Part shown: positions 10,938-20,597 of the stretch, piece by piece
Numbering within the stretch: the first letter of the stretch is position 1
Layout: each line of letters opens with the position of its first letter
Origin: Chlorogloeopsis fritschii PCC 6912
GTDB lineage: Bacteria > Cyanobacteriota > Cyanobacteriia > Cyanobacteriales > Nostocaceae
Assembly (NCBI RefSeq): GCF_000317285.1
Contig: NZ_AJLN01000077.1
Span: 1-43,695 of the forward strand
Direction: 5' to 3'
DNA length: 43,695 bases
Notes under the pieces: generated by a model
Database searches by the model: none
Seen by the model: the letters and a program-made list of their open reading frames with translations, nothing else
What the model was told of the DNA's origin: nothing
Translations under genes and position numbers: made by a program

Positions 10938-12611
10938 GTGTCAGTCGATCAGCCCTCTACCGACGAACTCCCGACTATAGAATTTCCCTCACGAGGGAAA
11001 TTAAAAGCTAGTTCTTGGCGCATTCATCAAAAAATAGGTTATGGCTATTTTCTAGCCATTGGAATTGGCTGTCTTGGTTCTGTTGCTGGATTGATAGTCG
11101 CAAACTACTACCGAGCGCGAGAAATCAGGCAATTTAATCATGCCCATTACCAAACACAAATGCTGACTGGTTATAGAGATGCGGTGTTTGGAGCACAATT
11201 GAATAGCGCCTATTTGCCTGCTGTAGTAGAAGAGCCAGAAAGGCTAGCGTCCAAAAGAGCCGAATTTTTGAGAAATATTGATGAAACAAAGAAAATTGAA
11301 CGTCAAATTATAGATTTTTTAGAGAGTAAACCAAGGAGATTGGCAGCAACTGAAGCCACTTTAAAAACTTTATTACAAACTTACGCGACTACTTTAGATG
11401 CTTACGTTCAACAAATCAATGCGATTTTAGAACCGATAAACGAGCAGCAGTTACAGCCTGAACAGGTAGTAGCAGTACAAAGCCAATTGCTGGCTGTGAT
11501 GGGTGGTGAAAAAGCTGCACGCCTAGAGCAACTATCTGGACAATTAACTAATATCCTGCAAAGTGCCCAACAGCAAGAGCAGGTAATGACAATAGATGTA
11601 GAACAGGCAAAAGGAATTGAGAGATTAATAGTTATAGCTAGTATGCTTGTGTCGGTAGGAATTGCTGCTGTTGTGGCTTGGCGTACTTCTCGCGCGATCG
11701 CTGAACCAGTAATCACCGTAACTCAAGTTGCCGAACAGGTGGCACAAAAATCAAATTTTGATTTACGAGCGCCGATTACTACAGAAGATGAAATTGGTTT
11801 GCTTGCTAAATCTCTCAATCGCCTTATTGAGCAAGTCTCCAAGCACACTAAAGAACTAGAAAACGCCAAAGAACTTGCAGAAGCTGCCAGTAAAGCTAAA
11901 AGTCAGTTTTTGGCTAATATTAGCCATGAATTACGCACTCCGTTGAATGCGATTATTGGCTTGAGTCAACTCTTGGAAGATGATGCTGTTGATATGGGTT
12001 TAGCAGAAGATTTTATTAACGATCTTGACTCTATCAACTCCGCAGGTAAACATCTGCTGACATTGATTAACGACATTCTTGACTTGTCGAAAATTGAAGC
12101 GGGTAAAATGACTTTTTACTCAGAGACATTTGACTTGATGACGTTAATTAATAATGTCGTCCTTACAGTTAAGCCTTTGGTAGAGAAAAATGGCAATGTA
12201 TTAGAGATTGATTACGATCATGAATTAGGCATTATGCATACCGATCAGACTAAGCTGCGGCAGGTACTTTACAACCTGCTGAGTAATGCTGCCAAATTTA
12301 CCACTAACGGTAAAGTTAAGCTGAAAATCAAGCGGGAAAAAGATTACTCATTAGAGGAAGAGACTAGTGGCAAGATTACTTTTGTAGTCAGTGACACGGG
12401 GATTGGTATGTCTCAAAAACAACAGCAACAGTTATTTCAACCCTTTACCCAAGGAGATGCCTCAACGACAAAAAAATATGGCGGTACCGGACTGGGATTA
12501 GCAATTAGCCGGCACTTTTGCCATATGATGGGAGGAGAAATTTTTGTAACTAGCGAGCAGGGTGTAGGTTCTACTTTTACTGTACGGTTGCCGATTGTTG
12601 TTAAAGAGTAA
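10938..12611 (+). CDS. Membrane sensor histidine kinase (orphan)
   Basis: A 557-residue transmembrane sensor kinase. TM1 is at about residues 31-55, then a helical, Gln/Glu-rich extracytoplasmic domain of four-helix-bundle appearance (about 56-225). TM2 is about 228-250, the HAMP linker about 250-302, followed by a short coiled coil. The HisKA domain has phospho-acceptor His330 in [13 protein letters not shown]. The HATPase domain has an N box (NLLSNAAKF), G1 (DTGIGM), F box (FQPFTQGD) and G2 ([10 protein letters not shown]). It ends at the catalytic domain with no receiver, and no response regulator gene is adjacent, so its partner is unknown. The start is GTG 10938; the ribosome binding site is weak. 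The signal sensed cannot be read from the sequence. Confidence 0.92.
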   Translation: MSVDQPSTDELPTIEFPSRGKLKASSWRIHQKIGYGYFLAIGIGCLGSVAGLIVANYYRAREIRQFNHAHYQTQMLTGYRDAVFGAQLNSAYLPAVVEEPERLASKRAEFLRNIDETKKIERQIIDFLESKPRRLAATEATLKTLLQTYATTLDAYVQQINAILEPINEQQLQPEQVVAVQSQLLAVMGGEKAARLEQLSGQLTNILQSAQQQEQVMTIDVEQAKGIERLIVIASMLVSVGIAAVVAWRTSRAIAEPVITVTQVAEQVAQKSNFDLRAPITTEDEIGLLAKSLNRLIEQVSKHTKELENAKELAEAASKAKSQFLANISHELRTPLNAIIGLSQLLEDDAVDMGLAEDFINDLDSINSAGKHLLTLINDILDLSKIEAGKMTFYSETFDLMTLINNVVLTVKPLVEKNGNVLEIDYDHELGIMHTDQTKLRQVLYNLLSNAAKFTTNGKVKLKIKREKDYSLEEETSGKITFVVSDTGIGMSQKQQQQLFQPFTQGDASTTKKYGGTGLGLAISRHFCHMMGGEIFVTSEQGVGSTFTVRLPIVVKE

Positions 12612-12650
12612 CAGGGTACAGGTGACAGGGGACAGGGGACAAGATAGGAA

Positions 12651-13934
12651 TTAACCGAAAATCCCAGTAAAAAAGTCAATAGTTTCCTTTAACGCCTTAA
12701 TAAAAACATCTATTTCCTCACGGGTATTATAGAAAGATAAACTTGCCCGTGCGGTGGCAGCAGCACCTAAGTAACGATGTAAGGGTTGTGTACAGTGGTG
12801 CCCCGAACGGATGGCAATACCTTCTTGATCTAATAATGTCGATAAGTCGTTAGCGTGAACTTCTGCCACAGTGAATGCAGCAAGAGCTGCTCTACCTTCA
12901 CCTTTAGCATCTGGTTGAGGGCCGTAGATTTTAATTTGAGGTATTTTTTCTAACTGTTGGAATAAATAAGCAGTCAATTCTGCTTCATAGGCGTGAATTT
13001 TATCCATACCAATGGCGCTAAGATAGTCTACCGCAGCACCAAGAGCGATCGCTTCTCCGATGGCAGGTGTACCAGCTTCAAATTTATGTGGTAAATCTGC
13101 GTAGGTAGAATAGTCTAAAAATACTTCCGCAATCATTTCGCCACCACCTAAAAAAGGTGGCATTTCTTGCAGCAGTTCCAGCTTCCCGCATAAAAAGCCA
13201 ACCCCAGTCGTAGCGCACATTTTATGACCGGATGCCACCAACCAGTCACAGTCTATTTGCTGTACGTCAACAGGCATATGAGGCACGCTTTGGCAAGCAT
13301 CAATTAATACTTTTGCGTCGTGCTGGTGTGCAAGGCTGCAAATTTCTTCCACAGGATTGATACAACCCAAAGTGTTAGAAACATGAACTACTGACACCAA
13401 TTTTGTTTTCTCAGAAAGCAGCTTTTGAAACTGTTCTAAATCAAAAGTCTCTTCTGATGTCAGTTCCACGTATTTGAGCACCGCACCTGTTTTGGCAGCG
13501 ACAAATTGCCAGGGAACAATATTGCTGTGGTGTTCCATCACCGACAGAATAATTTCGTCTCCCTGCTGTAAATTGTTCATGCCCCAGCTATAAGCAACCA
13601 AGTTAATTGCCTCAGTTGCATTGCGGGTGAAGACAATTTCCTGCCGCGATTTAGCATTAACGAATTTAGCAACTTTGTCTCGCGCTGCTTCGTAAGCATC
13701 GGTAGCTTTAGCGCTCAAGGTATGTACGCCGCGATGTACGTTGGCATTGTAGTGCTCATAGTAATCGCGCAGCGTGTCTATTACGAGCAAAGGCTTTTGA
13801 GATGTGGCAGCGTTGTCGAAATAAACCAAGGGTTTGCCGTTGACTTCCTGGTGCAAGATCGGGAAGTCAAAACGGACTTTTTCAGCAAGGGTTAATTCTT
13901 GGGTAAAGGTCATGTCTAATTGGTTAATAGTCAA
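12651..13934 (-). CDS. sufS: Cysteine desulfurase SufS
   Basis: A PLP enzyme that removes sulfur from cysteine and passes it as a persulfide to the SufBCD scaffold for Fe-S cluster assembly. It has 427 residues and is a group II desulfurase. PLP-binding Lys238 lies in [11 protein letters not shown] and catalytic Cys381 in [14 protein letters not shown]. The motif [12 protein letters not shown] is typical of SufS. It is the last gene of the minus-strand sufBCDS cluster, 89 bp after sufD. That gap contains dispersed element C. SufE is not encoded in the window. A short GGGACA-type repeat tract follows the gene at about 12611-12640. Confidence 0.96.
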   Translation of the reverse strand: MTINQLDMTFTQELTLAEKVRFDFPILHQEVNGKPLVYFDNAATSQKPLLVIDTLRDYYEHYNANVHRGVHTLSAKATDAYEAARDKVAKFVNAKSRQEIVFTRNATEAINLVAYSWGMNNLQQGDEIILSVMEHHSNIVPWQFVAAKTGAVLKYVELTSEETFDLEQFQKLLSEKTKLVSVVHVSNTLGCINPVEEICSLAHQHDAKVLIDACQSVPHMPVDVQQIDCDWLVASGHKMCATTGVGFLCGKLELLQEMPPFLGGGEMIAEVFLDYSTYADLPHKFEAGTPAIGEAIALGAAVDYLSAIGMDKIHAYEAELTAYLFQQLEKIPQIKIYGPQPDAKGEGRAALAAFTVAEVHANDLSTLLDQEGIAIRSGHHCTQPLHRYLGAAATARASLSFYNTREEIDVFIKALKETIDFFTGIFG

Positions 13935-13940
13935 AAGTTT

Positions 13941-14014
13941 AGTAGGGGCGGGTTTTACCAGTTAATTAGTAGCAGGGCAGATACAATTTCTCATTAAACC
14001 CGCCCGTACAACAG
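13941..14014. repeat. Dispersed repeat element, copy C (short form)
   Basis: GGGCGGGTTT near the left end and AAACCCGCCC near the right end form a 10-bp terminal inverted repeat around a short AT-rich core. The right end TTAAACCCGCCCGTACA is shared with copies A and B. It fills the sufD-sufS gap. Confidence 0.65.
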
Positions 14015-14023
14015 TCAATAGTT

Positions 14024-15388
14024 TTAAGCTTTGGACTGTAGACTATTGACGGTTTGTGTGAGTCTTTCGCGCAAAGAGGTGACAGGAATTTGATTAATAA
14101 TTTCAGCCGCGAAGGCATTAATTAGTAAGTTACGGGCATCTTGTTCATCGATACACCGGCTTTGCAGGTAGAAGATTTCATCATCTTCTAGTTGGCTGAC
14201 GGTGGCACCGTGAGCGCATTTCACATTATCTGCTGTAATTTCTAGTTGGGGTTTAGTATCAATTCTCGCTTTAGACGATAGTAGCAAATTACGATTCAAC
14301 TGCGATGCGTCTGTAAGCTGTGCGGGCTTGGGGACAAAAACTTTACCATTAAATACAGCATGAGCGCGATCGCCTACTATTGTCTTATGTAATTGCCGAC
14401 TTGTGCCATAAGGATAATTGAGTGCGATCGCACTGTGAGTATCTGCCAACTGGTTCCCACCGATAATCGTCAATCCATTGAGAGTGGTTTCCGTTTGCTC
14501 GCCAGTTTGTAAAATTTCTAAATTGTGCCGCGACAACTTTGCACCCAAAGAAATGGCATTACAGGTATAGCGACTATAGCGTGCTTGGGTAACGGCTGTC
14601 TTTCCAATATGAAAAGCCTCTGTACTATCCAACTCCAAACGCGTGTGATTTACCTGAGCATTTTCCTCAACAAAAATCTCCGTCACCGCATTGGTAAAGT
14701 AAAGCTCTTCCTTTGCGCTCTTTGCGTCTTTGTGGTTTTTATATTCTTCCACCAAAGTCACCTGCGCTCCACTTTCCGCTACCACCAAGCAACGCGGTAA
14801 AGAAATCCCCGCTACATCCCCAGCAGCAATAAACACTAAATGAATCGGTGTTTCCACTACTACATTCTTAGGCACCCAAATAACTGCCACATTTTTGATT
14901 CCAGCAGTATTAAGGGCAGTAAATACTTCTAGTGCCCCTTCAGACTGTGCTAAATATTGCTGCACACGCTGGCTGTAAGCTACAGGCAAATCAGCTAAAT
15001 TGCTAATTACTACCCCCTCTGGCAAAGCAGCGATCGCTGATAACTCTGGTGCATAGACACCGTTAACGAACACCAAGCGAGAGTTAGCAGTTTCTGGAAG
15101 AGCGTCTGGTTGTACAGACACACCTAATGTTGTTTGTACAGTAAATTTTACCTGCCGTAGGGGGGACAAATCAGTAAAGCGCCATTCTTCATCGCGAGGG
15201 GTGGGAAGAGCCGAATGACGCACCCAACTAGCAGCGCGATCGCGTACTTGTTGCAACCAACCTTCTACTTTTGGTGCAATTACTCGATCTAATAACTCAG
15301 TTAGATAAGCATCTCGATTGAGCAAAGTAGTTGCCAAGCTAACTTCACTGGAGTTAGGTATAGGACTGGGAGAAACTGAAATTGTCAT
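14024..15388 (-). CDS. sufD: Fe-S cluster assembly protein SufD
   Basis: A component of the SufBC2D scaffold on which Fe-S clusters are built. Its 454 residues have the SufD beta-helix core and the C-terminal signature CAHGATVSQLEDDEIFYLQSR, with RNLLINAFAAEI near the end. The start ATG shares one base with the sufC stop (TAATG), which suggests translational coupling. Oddity: within the core, the residues KNHKDAKSAKEEL are encoded by a copy of a GCAAAGACGCAAAG-type dispersed repeat (plus-strand coordinates about 14710-14740), so this loop probably arose by repeat insertion while keeping the frame. Confidence 0.95.
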   Translation of the reverse strand: MTISVSPSPIPNSSEVSLATTLLNRDAYLTELLDRVIAPKVEGWLQQVRDRAASWVRHSALPTPRDEEWRFTDLSPLRQVKFTVQTTLGVSVQPDALPETANSRLVFVNGVYAPELSAIAALPEGVVISNLADLPVAYSQRVQQYLAQSEGALEVFTALNTAGIKNVAVIWVPKNVVVETPIHLVFIAAGDVAGISLPRCLVVAESGAQVTLVEEYKNHKDAKSAKEELYFTNAVTEIFVEENAQVNHTRLELDSTEAFHIGKTAVTQARYSRYTCNAISLGAKLSRHNLEILQTGEQTETTLNGLTIIGGNQLADTHSAIALNYPYGTSRQLHKTIVGDRAHAVFNGKVFVPKPAQLTDASQLNRNLLLSSKARIDTKPQLEITADNVKCAHGATVSQLEDDEIFYLQSRCIDEQDARNLLINAFAAEIINQIPVTSLRERLTQTVNSLQSKA

Positions 15389-16176
15389 TATACACCCACC
15401 TCAATCGCAGCTTCTTCTAACAGCCAATCATATCCACGGTTCTCTAATTCCAGCGCCAACTCCTTACCACCCGACTTAATAATCCGTCCGTGTGCCATCA
15501 CGTGTACGTAATCCGGCACAATGTAGTTAAGTAACCGCTGGTAGTGGGTAATCATAATCGTGGCATTCTCTGGGTTAGTCAACTGATTGACACCATTCGC
15601 CACTATTTTTAACGCGTCAATATCCAAACCAGAATCTGTTTCATCTAAAATAGCCAACTTTGGCTCTAGTAGCGCCATTTGCAAAATTTCATTCCGCTTT
15701 TTCTCACCACCAGAAAAACCTTCATTCACACTTCGATTCAGAAAAGCGGCATCCATTTTCACCACTTCCAGCTTTTCCTCTACTAGATCATCAAAATCAA
15801 ACGCGTCCAATTCTTCCAATCCCTGTGCTTTCCGGCGAGAATTGTAAGAGACACGCAAGAAATCCAAATTGCTAACGCCCGGAATTTCCAAAGGATACTG
15901 AAACGCTAAAAATATACCAGTTCTGGCGCGTTCTTCTGGTTCCATTTCTAGTAGATTTTGCCCTTGGAAAATCACCTCTCCGCCAGTCACTTCATACGCC
16001 GGATGCCCAGCTAGCACTTTAGAAAAGGTACTCTTACCAGAACCATTCGGCCCCATAATCGCATGGATTTCTCCTAAGCGTACCTCAAGATTTACACCTC
16101 TGAGAATTGGTGTCCCATTAACCTCAGCTGTCAAGTCGCGAACTGATAGCACAACTTCACTATTTTCAATAATCAT
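15388..16176 (-). CDS. sufC: Fe-S cluster assembly ATPase SufC
   Basis: The ABC-type ATPase subunit of SufBC2D. Its 262 residues include Walker A ([10 protein letters not shown]), the ABC signature ([11 protein letters not shown]), Walker B ([12 protein letters not shown]) and the switch histidine (MITHYQRLL). It is cytoplasmic and has no membrane partner, as expected for SufC. It ends in a 1-nt overlap with sufD. Upstream, a 128-bp gap with repeats separates it from sufB. Confidence 0.97.
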   Translation of the reverse strand: MIIENSEVVLSVRDLTAEVNGTPILRGVNLEVRLGEIHAIMGPNGSGKSTFSKVLAGHPAYEVTGGEVIFQGQNLLEMEPEERARTGIFLAFQYPLEIPGVSNLDFLRVSYNSRRKAQGLEELDAFDFDDLVEEKLEVVKMDAAFLNRSVNEGFSGGEKKRNEILQMALLEPKLAILDETDSGLDIDALKIVANGVNQLTNPENATIMITHYQRLLNYIVPDYVHVMAHGRIIKSGGKELALELENRGYDWLLEEAAIEVGV

Positions 16177-16240
16177 GTTCTCTCTCTATTACTTCTATTT
16201 CTATGTGCTCTGTGCGTCACGGCGATTTTTTATTTCAACC

Positions 16241-16298
16241 ACAGATGCACACAGATAAACACAGATAAATCATCTATGTGCATCTGTGTTTATCTATG
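16241..16298. repeat. ACAGATAAAC-type direct and inverted repeats between sufB and sufC
   Basis: Units of the form AGATNNACAC repeat in tandem on the left (from 16242) and recur inverted on the right, as ATGTGCATCTGTGTTTATCT (16277-16296). The transcript could fold into a hairpin inside the operon. This motif family looks like a dispersed intergenic repeat. Confidence 0.65.
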
Positions 16299-16304
16299 TT
16301 CGAT

Positions 16305-17741
16305 TTACCCAACACTACCTTCCAACTTCAAACTCAACAGCTTATCAGCTTCCACAGCAAATTCCATCGGCAGGTGATTAAACACATCCTTACAGAAGCC
16401 GCTAATCATCAGCTTCACTGCGTCTTCTGCTGAAATGCCCCGCTGTGCAAAGTAAAACAGTTGATCCTCTCCTATTTTGGAAGTAGAAGCTTCGTGTTCT
16501 ACCTTCCCAGTATTATTTTGGACTTGAATGTAAGGGAAAGTATTGGCATGGGCATTATCCCCAATTAGCATGGAGTCACACTGAGAATAATTCCGCGCTT
16601 TTTGGGCTTTGGGGCCGATTTTTACCAAACCTCGATAGCTATTGCTTGATTTACCAGCAGAAATTCCTTTAGAAATAATGGTGCTGCGAGTATTTTTACC
16701 GATGTGAACCATTTTGGTGCCAGTATCGGCTTGCTGCATATTATTTGTTAATGCTACAGAGTAAAACTCACCCACAGAGTTATCACCCACTAGCACGCAG
16801 CTAGGATACTTCCAAGTAATAGCAGAACCAGTTTCCACCTGCGTCCAAGAAATCTTAGAATTGACACCTTGGCACAAACCGCGCTTGGTGACGAAGTTGT
16901 AAATACCGCCTTTGCCGCTTTCATCTCCAGCGTACCAGTTCTGTACGGTGGAGTATTTAATTTCAGCGTTGTCGAGAGCAACGAGTTCTACAACTGCCGC
17001 GTGCAGTTGGTTGCTGTCGTACATCGGTGCCGTACAACCTTCTAAGTAAGAAACGTAGCTGTCTTCCTCAGCAACAATTAATGTCCGCTCAAATTGCCCT
17101 GTTTCACCGTTATTAATACGGAAGTAAGTAGACAATTCCATCGGGCATTTCACGCCTTTGGGAATGTAGACAAAGGAACCATCGCTGAAGACTGCGGAGT
17201 TTAAAGCCGCAAAGTAGTTATCTGCAACTGGAACCACACTACCCAGGTACTTCTTCACTAGTTCTGGGTATTCCTGCAATGCTTCGGAAATAGAGCAGAA
17301 AATTACTCCTTCCTTGGCTAGCTTTTCCTTGAAGGTGGTGGCGACGGAAACACTATCGAAAATGGCATCTACAGCGACATTTGCCAGTCGCTTCTGTTCT
17401 GATAAAGGAATGCCTAATTTTTCAAAGGTTTCCAAAAGGGTAGGATCTACTTCTTCCAAGCTTTGCTTCTTAGCTTTTTGCTTGGGTGCTGAGTAATAGA
17501 TAATATTTTGATAATCAATCGGTGGATACTTGACACTAGGCCAAGTTGGTTCTGTCATTTTTTGCCACTGGCGGTAAGCTCGCAAGCGAAATTCCAACAT
17601 AAACTCCGGCTCGTTCTTCTTCGCGGAGATCATGCGGATGATGTCCTCATTTAGTCCACGAGGAATAGTGTCTGCCTCGATATTTGTAACGAAGCCGTAT
17701 TTGTAGGGCTGGTTGACTAAAGTTTTGACAGTGGCACTCAT
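16305..17741 (-). CDS. sufB: Fe-S cluster assembly protein SufB
   Basis: The core scaffold subunit of SufBC2D. Its 478 residues are highly conserved, with [40 protein letters not shown] and the C-terminal [20 protein letters not shown], which carries the conserved functional residues of the family. It is the first gene of the minus-strand sufBCDS operon. Its upstream region is shared with divergent sufR and contains two SufR operator candidates. Confidence 0.97.
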   Translation of the reverse strand: MSATVKTLVNQPYKYGFVTNIEADTIPRGLNEDIIRMISAKKNEPEFMLEFRLRAYRQWQKMTEPTWPSVKYPPIDYQNIIYYSAPKQKAKKQSLEEVDPTLLETFEKLGIPLSEQKRLANVAVDAIFDSVSVATTFKEKLAKEGVIFCSISEALQEYPELVKKYLGSVVPVADNYFAALNSAVFSDGSFVYIPKGVKCPMELSTYFRINNGETGQFERTLIVAEEDSYVSYLEGCTAPMYDSNQLHAAVVELVALDNAEIKYSTVQNWYAGDESGKGGIYNFVTKRGLCQGVNSKISWTQVETGSAITWKYPSCVLVGDNSVGEFYSVALTNNMQQADTGTKMVHIGKNTRSTIISKGISAGKSSNSYRGLVKIGPKAQKARNYSQCDSMLIGDNAHANTFPYIQVQNNTGKVEHEASTSKIGEDQLFYFAQRGISAEDAVKLMISGFCKDVFNHLPMEFAVEADKLLSLKLEGSVG

Positions 17742-17868
17742 TGCTAATAATCTCTCGTGTTCGCAAAATCAATCTCTTTAAGGATGGAAGACGGGTTATT
17801 GCTGGGCAATTCCCATATCGTGTTACCAACTGGTCACACGGCTGTTAGAATAAGGATAACTACTAAAA

Positions 17869-17882
17869 CAACAGCTATGTTG
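17869..17882. promoter_or_regulatory. SufR operator site 1
   Basis: CAAC-AGCTAT-GTTG, an exact match to the CAAC-N6-GTTG operator described for cyanobacterial SufR, in the sufB-sufR divergent region. Confidence 0.85.
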
Positions 17883-17913
17883 TTTAACACATCTTCATTT
17901 TAAGCTAGATTAA

Positions 17914-17927
17914 CAACAATATTGTTG
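17914..17927. promoter_or_regulatory. SufR operator site 2
   Basis: CAAC-AATATT-GTTG, again an exact CAAC-N6-GTTG match and fully palindromic, extending to ACAACAATATTGTTGT. It is 45 bp centre to centre from site 1 and 34 nt before the sufR start, well placed for autorepression. Confidence 0.87.
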
Positions 17928-17961
17928 TCAAAGTGAAATTTTCTAATAAAATTTTGGGACG

Positions 17962-18639
17962 ATGATGGCGACTATCCACCAGTCCTCAACTAAACAAGAT
18001 ATACTCCAGTATCTCCACAAACACATCCAAGCAACGGCTTTGGAACTTGCCACCGCTTTAGAGATTAGTCCTCAAGCGATTCGTCGTCATCTCAAAGACT
18101 TGGAGGCAGAGCAGTTAATTGTCTATTCATCAGTGCAAGTGGGAATGGGACGTCCCCAGCACGTCTATAAATTAAGTAGTAAGGGAAGCGATCGCTTACG
18201 TGGAGAATACGCTGACAGCTATGGCGAGTTTGCCGTTTCTTTACTAGATGCTTTAGCAGAAACGGTAGGACACGACCAAGTAAGTACAATTTTAAAAAAA
18301 CAATGGCAGCGTAAAGCGCAGGAATATCGAGAACGCTTGGGTAACGGCTCGTTAAGCGATCGCGTTGCAACCTTAGTAGAATTGAGAAAAGCTGAAGGCT
18401 ACATGGCTGAGTGCCACCCTACAGATACCTCTAACAGTCGCGATCGCTTTATCATCACTGAGCATAACTGCGCAATTTCCAACGTTGCAGAGTCTTTCCC
18501 CAGTGTTTGTGTTCACGAATTAGAAATGTTTGCCGCTGTTTTGCCAGATTGCACAGTAGAACGTACTCACTGGATAATTAACGGTGAGCATCGTTGCGGA
18601 TATTTAGTACAAGCAAGAAAAAATAGACTTAATGAATAA
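17962..18639 (+). CDS. sufR: Fe-S sensing repressor SufR
   Basis: A DeoR/ArsR-like winged-helix repressor of the suf operon. Its 225 residues carry an N-terminal helix-turn-helix (ATALELATALEISPQAIRRH) and a wing containing GMGRPQHVYKLS. The C-terminal part has Cys170, Cys183, Cys197 and Cys212, spaced C-X12-C-X13-C-X14-C as in the Fe-S binding part of SufR. It divides from sufB across a 220-bp region with two operators. In studied cyanobacteria the holo form represses sufBCDS and sufR, and cluster loss lifts repression. Two ATG codons lie side by side (17962 and 17965), and either may be used. Confidence 0.95.
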   Translation: MMATIHQSSTKQDILQYLHKHIQATALELATALEISPQAIRRHLKDLEAEQLIVYSSVQVGMGRPQHVYKLSSKGSDRLRGEYADSYGEFAVSLLDALAETVGHDQVSTILKKQWQRKAQEYRERLGNGSLSDRVATLVELRKAEGYMAECHPTDTSNSRDRFIITEHNCAISNVAESFPSVCVHELEMFAAVLPDCTVERTHWIINGEHRCGYLVQARKNRLNE

Positions 18640-18666
18640 ATAACTGAATTTTTACTATCACTCTAT

Positions 18667-18706
18667 GGCATAGATAATTGGTAATTGGTAATTGGTTTTA
18701 CGAATT
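18667..18706. repeat. Short tandem repeat TAATTGG
   Basis: Heptamer copies of TAATTGG (GGTAATTGGTAATTGG) follow sufR. They are of the short tandem repeat type common in this window. Confidence 0.7.
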
Positions 18707-18769
18707 GGGAATAATTTATGAAGCCATTACCTATTCACGATTTTAAACTGATGAGTTTTAGATTTGGTT

Positions 18770-19030
18770 ATGAATTTTCCACCAACACAACCGTCAGAGC
18801 AATTTTTAACTTCGGAAGAGTCAGCAAAAGTAGATGCTGCTTTGCTTTCTTCACCAGAAAAGTTTTTAACGAGATTGACGATTTCATCACTCAAACTTTT
18901 GAAGCACATTGCTACTGAGCACAATGTTGCAATTGAAGATTTAACATCAGAGCAAGTAATTGCTTGGTTTGAGAAAGACGGCAAGACTAGACGGGAGAAG
19001 GGTATAGAAGCAGCATATTTAAAATGGTGA
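18770..19030 (+). CDS. Small conserved cyanobacterial protein
   Basis: An 86-residue acidic-to-neutral soluble protein, MNFPPTQPSEQF at the start and GIEAAYLKW at the end. I recognise it as a conserved cyanobacterial hypothetical but know no function. The sequence is helix-rich (SSPEKFLTRLTISSLKLLKHIATEH), with no membrane segment or cysteine. The frame is open to TTG 18764, but ATG 18770 gives the conserved start. Short repeats flank it on both sides. It lies after sufR, but a 130-bp gap makes co-transcription uncertain. Confidence 0.75.
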   Translation: MNFPPTQPSEQFLTSEESAKVDAALLSSPEKFLTRLTISSLKLLKHIATEHNVAIEDLTSEQVIAWFEKDGKTRREKGIEAAYLKW

Positions 19031-19158
19031 GTAGTGATTAGATCATAGTAGTTAATGGCTAATAGTTAATTATGAATTGCCATTAACTATTCATAAAAAA
19101 ATGCACCTTTTCTCAGGTGCTAAAGCAAGTAGTGTCCTTAAATTTTGTAGACTAAATT

Positions 19159-19794
19159 TTATCTGTAGTTCTCTGCATTGCGCGGACTGCGAGCACCAAC
19201 AACGGCTCCGATCATTGAGGCAAGTAAACCTAACAAGGAACCAAATACAAACCACCACAACGATCTACGAAAAGATTCTGCAACCTCACGAGCTTGTTGG
19301 GCAGTAAGGTTAGGTACATTTTGCGGTACAGCCGCACCACCCGGTTGTTGAACTTGGTTAAGAACTTCCGCTGCATTAGAAGCAGCAACTCCAAAAGCAC
19401 CTGTTACACCACTTGCAAATAACCAAGAGCTAACTGCTAAAGTTGTTGCCCAGAGAATAGCACCATTGAGAAGGGCTGTATTGCGGTTCATAGGGCCACA
19501 AGCACGGGCTGTTACCCAACCACCAGTAAATAGAGAAATTAACAAAGCAATAGTTGACCAAATCCCCACATTACCGGCAACATTAGGTGCAATTGTTCTT
19601 GGTCTACCTGAAGCTTCTATTGCGCCTGCGCCTAAGGCACCAATAATGGCGCTCAAAATTAGCTGAGTAGCTATAGCAACTAATAAGCCAGAAATAATAG
19701 GCCCCCAACGAACGCGATCGTGGTAATCAACAACTCTACTGGGTACTGCAGGTTCATTAATAACATCGTCACCTACACGGTTCACATAAGACAT
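19159..19794 (-). CDS. Multi-pass membrane protein of unknown function
   Basis: A 211-residue protein with four hydrophobic segments: about residues 32-57 (IISGLLVAIATQLILSAIIG), 75-95 (GIWSTIALLISLFTGGWVTA), 108-130 and 182-204 (WWFVFGSLLGLLASMIGAVV). A soluble Gln/Pro-rich loop lies between the third and fourth. Gly-rich helices (GALGAGAIEA, GGWVTARACG) suggest close helix packing. It resembles conserved small-membrane-protein families of cyanobacteria with no assigned function. No enzymatic motif is visible. About 475 bp without genes lies upstream. Confidence 0.75.
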   Translation of the reverse strand: MSYVNRVGDDVINEPAVPSRVVDYHDRVRWGPIISGLLVAIATQLILSAIIGALGAGAIEASGRPRTIAPNVAGNVGIWSTIALLISLFTGGWVTARACGPMNRNTALLNGAILWATTLAVSSWLFASGVTGAFGVAASNAAEVLNQVQQPGGAAVPQNVPNLTAQQAREVAESFRRSLWWFVFGSLLGLLASMIGAVVGARSPRNAENYR

Positions 19795-20270
19795 AAGCTA
19801 TAGTCTCCTGACTCTTTTTCTTGAAGATTTTCGGTATTTTTATGCTTATCTTAAAATTAAATTGCTATCTCTAAATTTGAATATCTATCAATAGAAAGAG
19901 TTACTCTCTCTATCTTTAGCAATAAAACTTATATTCCTTTTATGACATTTGATATAGACTGAATCTTGAAGAATGCAATGTTAAGTGTGTTAATAATTTC
20001 TATGCTTGGAAATATTAAAAAAGGTAAATTAAATAATTATACAGTTTGTCAAAATAAGTTTCAAAATGCATGACATTATGAAGCTATTTGATAGCAATGT
20101 ATATGAAAATATAATAATTTTGATAAATGTCAGCTGAATAATTAGTAAGTTCTAAATTTTCTGAGGCTAAAGTTCAAAAAAAATATTAATACCAATCTTC
20201 TGGGTAGTGATGTTTAACTTTTTTTGGCTAACTATGAAAACTGGTATTAATACTAAACCAATCTTGCTGA
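19795..20270. other. AT-rich intergenic stretch
   Basis: No gene is seen. The right end contains a perfect 11-bp inverted repeat (20184-20252) described separately. The rest is very AT-rich and should hold the promoter of the minus-strand membrane protein gene. Confidence 0.45.
20176..20252 (-). terminator. Possible terminator after the YbjQ-type gene
   Basis: TGGTATTAATA (20242-20252) pairs with TATTAATACCA (20184-20194) across a 47-nt loop. On the minus strand the stem is followed by eight T. The loop is long for a terminator. Confidence 0.45.
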
Positions 20271-20597
20271 CTAGCGTACCTTAACTGCAGTACCTGTAGC
20301 GGTAATTAATAAAAGAACACCCGATTGATCGACATTGATTGTACCAGTGTCAATTTCAATACCAATTACAGCATCTGCGCCTAGCCGCAGTGCCCGTTGC
20401 TCTAATTCTGCTAGTGCTTTCCTTTGACCTTCTTCAAACAGACGCTCATAGCTACCAGTACGTCCTCCAATAATATCTCTCAAGCCAGCAAAAAAATCCC
20501 TTAGAAAATTGCTGCCATAAACAACTTCGGCCGTAACAATACCTAAGTATGATTCAACTATAACACCTTGAATGACATCAGTAGTAGTTAAAATCAT
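20271..20597 (-). CDS. YbjQ/UPF0145 family protein
   Basis: A 108-residue protein of the YbjQ (UPF0145, putative heavy-metal-binding) family. The pattern MILTTTDVIQG..VESYLGIVTAEVVYG at the start, RDFFAGLRDIIGGRTGSYERL in the middle, then LRLGADAVIGIEID and the final TATGTAVKV are diagnostic. The family forms pentameric rings; its function is not settled. It is cytoplasmic and the length is typical. A single gene with long gene-free flanks. Confidence 0.88.
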   Translation of the reverse strand: MILTTTDVIQGVIVESYLGIVTAEVVYGSNFLRDFFAGLRDIIGGRTGSYERLFEEGQRKALAELEQRALRLGADAVIGIEIDTGTINVDQSGVLLLITATGTAVKVR

